Source of the DNA: Eubacteriaceae bacterium UBA6119
GTDB taxonomy: Bacteria > Bacillota > Clostridia > Eubacteriales > UBA1433
Direction: 5' to 3'
NCBI GenBank assembly: GCA_002423395.1
Contig: DIVZ01000005.1
Location: 62,001-126,000 of the forward strand
Length of the DNA: 64,000 nucleotides
Position 1 is the stretch's first letter. Each line of letters opens with the position of its first letter. Both the position numbers and the translations under genes were made by a program. Below, piece by piece: positions 59,595-64,000 of the stretch. The notes under the pieces are model-generated. The model ran no database searches, was not told where the DNA came from, and was given only the letters and a program-made list of their open reading frames with translations.

Positions 59595-60407
59595 ATGAAA
59601 TCGCATAAAATTTTAATCTTATTACTGACAGCTCTTTTTATTCTTGTAACTTTTGCGGCATGCGGCCAGTCCGGCAATGCAAGCGACCAATCATTAAAAT
59701 ACATTCAGGAAAAAGGCAAACTCATATTAGGTCTTGATGATGCTTTCCCGCCTATGGGATTTAGAGATGACGACAACAATATAGTAGGTTTTGATGTTGA
59801 CGTTGCAAAGGCGGTATGCCAGAAACTTGGGGTAGAACTTGTGTTGCAGCCAATAGACTGGGAGGCTAAAGAACAGGAGCTTACAACAAAAAATATTGAC
59901 TGCATATGGAACGGTTTTTCTGTAAATGAAGAACGTGAAAAGAATATGACTCTTTCCAATCCATACATGGACAATAACATGGTTTTAGTTGTTAGAGCCG
60001 ATTCAAACATAAAAACACTTGCGGATATGAAAGATAAAAAACTTGCACTTCAAGCCGGTTCAACTGCTCTTGACGCGCTGAATTCTAAGGCTGATTTTAA
60101 AGCCGGATTAAAAGAAGTGGCGCAGCTTGATGATAATTTGCAGGCCCTTCTTAACCTTGACACAAAATCCGTTGACGCAGTATTGATGGACAGTATATTT
60201 GCAAATTATTATATAGCTAAGAACAATAAAGCTTTTGTTGTCTTAAGCGAATCATTATCTACAGAAGAATATGCTGTAGGTTTCAGAAAAGGCGACGTTG
60301 CTCTCAAAAACGCTGTTGATAAAGCTTTGAAAGAATTAGCTAAAGACGGCACTATTGCTCAAATATCTGCTAAATGGTTTGGCAAAGATATAACTAAAGT
60401 AAAATAA
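59595..60407 (+). CDS. Polar amino-acid ABC transporter, substrate-binding lipoprotein
   Basis: The 270-aa protein has a lipoprotein signal peptide with lipobox TFAAC (Cys23) and a cluster 3 solute-binding fold: KGKLILGLDDAFPPMGFRDD, NIVGFDVDVAKAVCQKLG and the family-typical hinge. It should bind a polar amino acid such as glutamine or cystine at the membrane surface. AAGGAGAAGG precedes the ATG. It is followed by an attenuator-like hairpin and then the permease gene. Confidence 0.93.
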   Translation: MKSHKILILLLTALFILVTFAACGQSGNASDQSLKYIQEKGKLILGLDDAFPPMGFRDDDNNIVGFDVDVAKAVCQKLGVELVLQPIDWEAKEQELTTKNIDCIWNGFSVNEEREKNMTLSNPYMDNNMVLVVRADSNIKTLADMKDKKLALQAGSTALDALNSKADFKAGLKEVAQLDDNLQALLNLDTKSVDAVLMDSIFANYYIAKNNKAFVVLSESLSTEEYAVGFRKGDVALKNAVDKALKELAKDGTIAQISAKWFGKDITKVK

Positions 60408-60424
60408 ATCAGCATTTTAAACAC

Positions 60425-60451
60425 GGGGCTGTTAACCATACAGCCCTTTTT
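60425..60451 (+). terminator. Attenuating terminator between the binding-protein and permease genes
   Basis: GGGCTGT (60426-60432), a 7-nt loop, ACAGCCC (60440-60446) and five Ts. In binding-protein operons such a hairpin lets the lipoprotein be made in excess over the permease and ATPase. Confidence 0.85.
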
Positions 60452-60468
60452 AATCAAGGACGTACAAA

Positions 60469-61113
60469 ATGGATTTTTTACAAAAAATAATGAAACCCAT
60501 GCTGGAAGGCACAGCAGTATCACTTGAAATATTTTTTTTAACGCTGCTGTTTGCCATTCCATTAGGAATGATTGTAGCGTTTGGCAGAATGAGCAAAAAC
60601 AAATTTATAAGCAAGCCTGTAAGAGCATACCAACTTATTATGAGGGGAACTCCGCTGCTGCTTCAGCTTATGATTGTTTTTTATGCTCCGTATTATATCG
60701 TAGGCAGAACATTCGACAGGTTTGCCTCAGCAATAATAGCGTTTGTTATTAACTATGCGGCGTATTTCGCCGAAATTTTCAGAGCCGGTATTGAAAGCAT
60801 TCCCCAAGGTCAATATGAAGCGGCAAAAGTGCTCGGGTATTCAAAATCAAAAACATTTTTCAGGATAATTGTTCCTCAGGTTGTAAAACGAATACTTCCG
60901 CCTATGGGAAATGAGACAATGACTCTTGTGAAAGATACCGCTCTTGCGCAGACAATAGCCGTAATGGAATTATTTAGAGTGGCCACAAACGCTTCGAGCA
61001 GAGCTTTTTCTACAATTCCGCTGCTTGTTGCAGGTCTGATTTATTTTATCTTAAATTATCTTGTGGAAAAGTGCTATATAAAAGCTGAGAAAAAGCTGGA
61101 TTATTATAAATAG
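60469..61113 (+). CDS. Polar amino-acid ABC transporter permease
   Basis: The 214-aa HisMQ-type permease has five transmembrane helices, GTAVSLEIFFLTLLFAIPLG at the start, RGTPLLLQLMIVFY and the EAA loop QYEAAKVLGYSKSKTFFRII. AAGGACG is the ribosome-binding site. It is presumably a homodimer with the downstream ATPase. Confidence 0.94.
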   Translation: MDFLQKIMKPMLEGTAVSLEIFFLTLLFAIPLGMIVAFGRMSKNKFISKPVRAYQLIMRGTPLLLQLMIVFYAPYYIVGRTFDRFASAIIAFVINYAAYFAEIFRAGIESIPQGQYEAAKVLGYSKSKTFFRIIVPQVVKRILPPMGNETMTLVKDTALAQTIAVMELFRVATNASSRAFSTIPLLVAGLIYFILNYLVEKCYIKAEKKLDYYK

Positions 61114-61124
61114 GAGGCAGCAGC

Positions 61125-61886
61125 ATGCCTGTAATAGAAGCAAAAAGTGTATATAAAAGCTTTGATGGCGTAACAGTTTTAAAAGATGTTTCTCTTAACG
61201 TAAATGAAGGCGAAGTAGTTGCTATAATCGGTCCTTCAGGCTCCGGTAAATCAACATTGCTGCGATGCCTTAATCAACTTATAAATATTGACAGCGGAAG
61301 CATAACAGTGTGCGGCATGAGTATGGTTAATACGGATGAAAAAGGAATATGCAAATACGCAGATAAAGCAGCCCTTCATAAAATACAGTTAAAAACGGGA
61401 CTTGTATTTCAGAATTTTCATCTTTTTCCGCATTACAGCGTTTTGAAAAATATAACCGACGCGCCGATGCAGATACTTAAAATGACAAAAGAAGAAGCTC
61501 AGAACAAGGCTTACGAATTGCTTGAAAAAATGAATCTTTCCGATAAAGCAAACGCATACCCTTATCAGTTATCGGGCGGACAGGCGCAAAGAGTATCAAT
61601 AGCCAGAGCTCTTGCTCTGTCACCGGCGGTACTGTTTTTTGACGAGCCTACAAGCGCGCTTGATCCGGAGCTGACTGTTGAGATACTGAGGGTAATAAAA
61701 AATCTGGCGAAAGAAAAAATGACTATGGTTGTAGTTACTCATGAAATGAGTTTTGCGCGCGACGTTGCGGACAGGGTTGTTTTTATGGACAACGGCGCTG
61801 TTATCGAAGAAGGCGCAGCCGAGAAAATATTTACAAATCCTTCAAGCGAGCGCATAAAACAATTCTTACAGCATTTTTCGGTATAA
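61125..61886 (+). CDS. Polar amino-acid ABC transporter ATPase
   Basis: The 253-aa GlnQ-like ATPase has Walker A IGPSGSGKSTLLRCLNQL, Q-loop VFQNFHLFPH, signature LSGGQAQRVSIARAL, Walker B VLFFDEPTSALDPE and the H-loop VVTHEMSFA. It follows the permease by 11 nt behind AGGAGGC and ends the three-gene importer operon. Confidence 0.95.
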   Translation: MPVIEAKSVYKSFDGVTVLKDVSLNVNEGEVVAIIGPSGSGKSTLLRCLNQLINIDSGSITVCGMSMVNTDEKGICKYADKAALHKIQLKTGLVFQNFHLFPHYSVLKNITDAPMQILKMTKEEAQNKAYELLEKMNLSDKANAYPYQLSGGQAQRVSIARALALSPAVLFFDEPTSALDPELTVEILRVIKNLAKEKMTMVVVTHEMSFARDVADRVVFMDNGAVIEEGAAEKIFTNPSSERIKQFLQHFSV

Positions 61887-61922
61887 TAAAATGAAATAAT
61901 TGTTTTTATAGGTACGATTTAA

Positions 61923-61988
61923 ATGAAACAAACAACAGCATATATTTTTTTAACGGCATTTATTATAATGTTGTTTTTTTATTTGTAA
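61923..61988 (+). CDS. Possible 21-aa membrane microprotein
   Basis: A short ORF starts at the ATG at 61923, 9 nt after a weak TAGGT, and encodes one hydrophobic helix (MKQTTAYIFL, TAFIIMLFFY, L). It lies alone between the amino-acid ABC operon and the DUF4438 gene, upstream of the next promoter. Its length and hydrophobicity fit single-pass microproteins, but chance occurrence in AT-rich DNA is quite possible. Confidence 0.3.
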   Translation: MKQTTAYIFLTAFIIMLFFYL

Positions 61989-62014
61989 CAAATTATTAAA
62001 CATTTTGTCAAAGG

Positions 62015-62043
62015 TTGTAATTATTCAATATTTAGTGTAAAAT
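62015..62043 (+). promoter_or_regulatory. Putative sigma-A promoter of the DUF4438 gene
   Basis: TTGTAA (62015-62020), 17 nt, TAAAAT (62038-62043). The start codon is 34 nt downstream behind AGAGGATAA. Confidence 0.65.
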
Positions 62044-62076
62044 ATACTTGCAATTATATATATAGAGGATAATCCA

Positions 62077-62934
62077 ATGATTAAAACTAATAAAGACAGA
62101 CTTGTAATTCAGTCTGTAAGCGGAGAAATAGCGCATCCGCCGAGAGCGGGAGCATATAGAGTAAGCAGCGACGGCGAAGCTCTTGTGCTTCCGGGCGTAG
62201 GCGGAATAGTATATAATGTTAAGATCGGCGACAGCGCATTCGGCTGGGTAGGGGATCATATAGAACCCGGAGTCAGCATTAAAAATTCGGACACAAAATT
62301 CAATGAAGCCTTAAATACAATATCATGCATAGGCAACGAGGCAAAAGTAGTTTCGGGAGAAGCTAAAGGCGCTTTGGGTTATGTATCAGGCACGCACGGA
62401 GGCATAGAACACGTTCTCGTACAATTTGAAAATGAGGACTTGGAAAAAATGGCTGTAGGAGACGCTATTCAAATTAAAGCGTGCGGTCAGGGTCTTGAAT
62501 TTTCTGATTTAAAAGAGATTAAATGCCTAAACTTATCGCCCCGACTATTAGAAAAATGGGATATTGCATTGAATGACGGAATATTAAATGTTCCGGTAGT
62601 CAGCTCTATTCCGGCCTACTTGATGGGTTCGGGCATAGGGTCAGGCTCAATGCACAGAGGTGATTATGACATAATGACTTCTGATACAGATGCCGTAGCC
62701 GAATTTGGAATAGGCAGTTTAAGGCTCGGAGACATAGTTATGATTTCTGACCATGACACGCGTTACGGAGTAGCTTACAGAAAAGGCTACATAAGCGTAG
62801 GTGTTATTGTACATACAGACTGCATTCAGTCGGGACACGGACCCGGCGTTTGTATGCTGCTTACGGGCAGTAAGGAAATTATAAATCCAATTTATGATAA
62901 AAATGCAAATATAGGGATTATTTTAAATAAATAA
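62077..62934 (+). CDS. DUF4438 family protein
   Basis: The 285-aa protein fits DUF4438: AHPPRAGAYRVSSDGEALVLPG, VGGIVYNVKIGDSAFGWVGDHIEPGV, GYVSGTHGGIEHVLV and the C-terminal YGVAYRKGYISVGVIVHTD. It is soluble; the fold is known from structural genomics of the family but no function is assigned. It leads a small operon with the PG-binding protein and ftsE. Confidence 0.85.
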   Translation: MIKTNKDRLVIQSVSGEIAHPPRAGAYRVSSDGEALVLPGVGGIVYNVKIGDSAFGWVGDHIEPGVSIKNSDTKFNEALNTISCIGNEAKVVSGEAKGALGYVSGTHGGIEHVLVQFENEDLEKMAVGDAIQIKACGQGLEFSDLKEIKCLNLSPRLLEKWDIALNDGILNVPVVSSIPAYLMGSGIGSGSMHRGDYDIMTSDTDAVAEFGIGSLRLGDIVMISDHDTRYGVAYRKGYISVGVIVHTDCIQSGHGPGVCMLLTGSKEIINPIYDKNANIGIILNK

Positions 62935-62949
62935 GTCAGGAATACGGAT

Positions 62950-63765
62950 ATGAGAAAAGTAATACTATATATTTTTATTATGCTGATATTGCTGTGGTCC
63001 GGAGCGTCATTTTTGTCTCAGGATTTAACACGCTATTCAGCATATGTAAATATGAGCAGCAAAAATATGATAGCAATCATGAAAAACGATTACCAAACGC
63101 TGATGGGATTTAATAATACAAATAACAACAGCGCTGCAAATAATGAGCTTATTTATAAGCTCAATGATAACAATGAAGAGATATTAACTTTAAAATATAA
63201 GCTCTACTATTTAAATTATTTTCAAACGCAGCCGAGCGCCGATGTTTTAGATAACGCAATGAGCGAAGCAATAAAAAAATATCAGTTAAATAAAGGGTTA
63301 GGTACATCGGGAATAATTGACAGGGCAACATATGACGCGCTTTTAGGAGAGCAGATTACTTACGCTGAGGGCAAAACGGGAGACGATATAAAGCAGTATC
63401 AGCTTATATTGTTTTATACGGGTTATCTAAATGTTTATCCGTCGGGCTATTACGGAAGTGTCACGACAGAAGCTGTTATTAAATATCAAAAAGATAAAAG
63501 TATAAATCAGAGCGGTAAGCTGGACGTTCAAACGCAAGCATTATTGAAAAACGAAACATACTCCTTCAATAAAGGACAAAAAAGTGTTGTGATATTGGAA
63601 ATGCAGAAAATTCTCATTGCAAAAGGATATCTTAGCGGCACAGTGGACGGAACGTTTGATGATAATACGCAATTAGCGGTTCAAAAATTCCAGAAAGATA
63701 ACAGCTTGCAAGTATCGGGCATTATGGATAAGGACACTATTAATAAATTAAACTCATTTAAGTAA
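62950..63765 (+). CDS. Membrane-anchored protein with three peptidoglycan-binding repeats
   Basis: The 271-aa protein has an N-terminal signal anchor (about 5-24) and an Asn/Ser-rich linker, then three PG_binding_1 modules (about 75-120, 125-195, 200-270). Each shows the L-x-YL-x-Q motif with a C-terminal YDALL, TQALL or TINKL helix: for example MQKILIAKGYLSGTVDG with DDNTQLAVQKFQK. There is no hydrolase domain. It lies directly upstream of ftsE (gap 13 nt), so it may act with FtsEX in cell-wall remodelling. Confidence 0.82.
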   Translation: MRKVILYIFIMLILLWSGASFLSQDLTRYSAYVNMSSKNMIAIMKNDYQTLMGFNNTNNNSAANNELIYKLNDNNEEILTLKYKLYYLNYFQTQPSADVLDNAMSEAIKKYQLNKGLGTSGIIDRATYDALLGEQITYAEGKTGDDIKQYQLILFYTGYLNVYPSGYYGSVTTEAVIKYQKDKSINQSGKLDVQTQALLKNETYSFNKGQKSVVILEMQKILIAKGYLSGTVDGTFDDNTQLAVQKFQKDNSLQVSGIMDKDTINKLNSFK

Positions 63766-63778
63766 AGCGGAGAAAAAA

Positions 63779-64000
63779 ATGATAAAGTTTGACAACATAT
63801 CAAAAGTATATGACGGCAACGAGCAGTATGCCCTTAAAGATGTTAATATTCATATTAAAAAGGGAGAATTTGTTTTTCTTGTGGGCCCCAGCGGAGCCGG
63901 TAAAAGCACTTTTTTAAGGTTGATATTAAAAGATTTTAATCCTACATACGGTAAATTGTACTTAAATGAAGTGGATGTAAATAAATTAAAAAATAATGAA
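63779..64000 (+). CDS. ftsE: Cell division ATP-binding protein FtsE, truncated by the window edge
   Basis: The first 74 residues include IKFDNISKVYDGNEQYALKDV and Walker A FLVGPSGAGKSTFLRLILK, a pattern highly characteristic of FtsE. FtsE with FtsX drives peptidoglycan hydrolases at division or sporulation. The ATG at 63779 is 7 nt after GCGGAG. The rest, and presumably ftsX, lie to the right of the window. Confidence 0.9.
   Translation, partial: MIKFDNISKVYDGNEQYALKDVNIHIKKGEFVFLVGPSGAGKSTFLRLILKDFNPTYGKLYLNEVDVNKLKNNE

Noticed and set aside
1..64000. CRISPR arrays, insertion sequences and prophage genes
   Set aside because: No direct-repeat array, transposase-like motif, or phage structural gene was seen anywhere in the window.

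Overview
The window is a 64 kb piece of a low-GC chromosome from an endospore-forming member of the Firmicutes, most likely a clostridium-like organism. This rests on gene order and content: the rimP-nusA-rnpM-infB-rbfA-nrnA-ribF-rpsO-pnp translation and RNA block, the Bacillus-type ymxH / aspartokinase / tepA / spoIIIE order, the sleB-ypeB germination pair, cdaA-cdaR, and several putative spore-surface proteins. Strong Shine-Dalgarno sequences, TTG and GTG starts, and AT-rich promoters fit the same group. The species cannot be named from the sequence.

Layout. Positions 1-18800 are core housekeeping, all on the plus strand: the end of rimP, nusA, rnpM, infB, rbfA, nrnA, ribF, rpsO, pnp, dut, ymxH, aspartokinase, tepA, uppP, an FtsK/SpoIIIE translocase, rimO, pgsA, cinA and recA. 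Positions 18800-32550 continue on the plus strand with a HAD phosphatase, a DUF5317 membrane protein carrying a very long acidic tail, rnr, a Sfp-type PPTase, sleB-ypeB, uvrA, cdaA-cdaR (c-di-AMP synthesis) and a large FAD-dependent oxidoreductase.

From 32575 the genome changes character: short, mixed-strand transcription units with accessory functions. Two paralogous proteins of unknown function (32575-33878, minus) share a C-terminal module and lie behind a sigma-K-like promoter. Then come a DUF3788 protein, DgkA, a PAS/HD-GYP phosphodiesterase, an AraC-GyrI regulator, a PAS/GGDEF cyclase, and an LnrLMN-like ABC exporter divergent from its likely two-component system. A second putative spore-surface locus (44084-46990, minus) holds a collagen-like protein, an unknown 262-aa protein with the same sigma-K-like promoter layout, a small Asn/Lys-rich protein, and a Cna-like protein preceded by a tiny coupled leader ORF.

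Positions 47268-58400 contain an Lrp regulator with alanine dehydrogenase, two metallo-beta-lactamase-fold proteins, a stand-alone GT51 transglycosylase, a degenerate gene fragment, an orphan protein next to tRNA-Ser(CGA), an AraC-GyrI regulator with a membrane-anchored MutS-like ATPase, a flavodoxin-like reductase, a DUF1801 protein, a LysE exporter and an HD protein. The end of the window holds a polar amino-acid ABC importer, a DUF4438 protein, a membrane-anchored peptidoglycan-binding protein and the start of ftsE.

No CRISPR array, insertion sequence, rRNA or prophage was seen; one tRNA is present. The most interesting non-housekeeping signal is the pair of dispersed loci that look like part of one late mother-cell (sigma-K) spore-surface regulon made of undescribed protein families.
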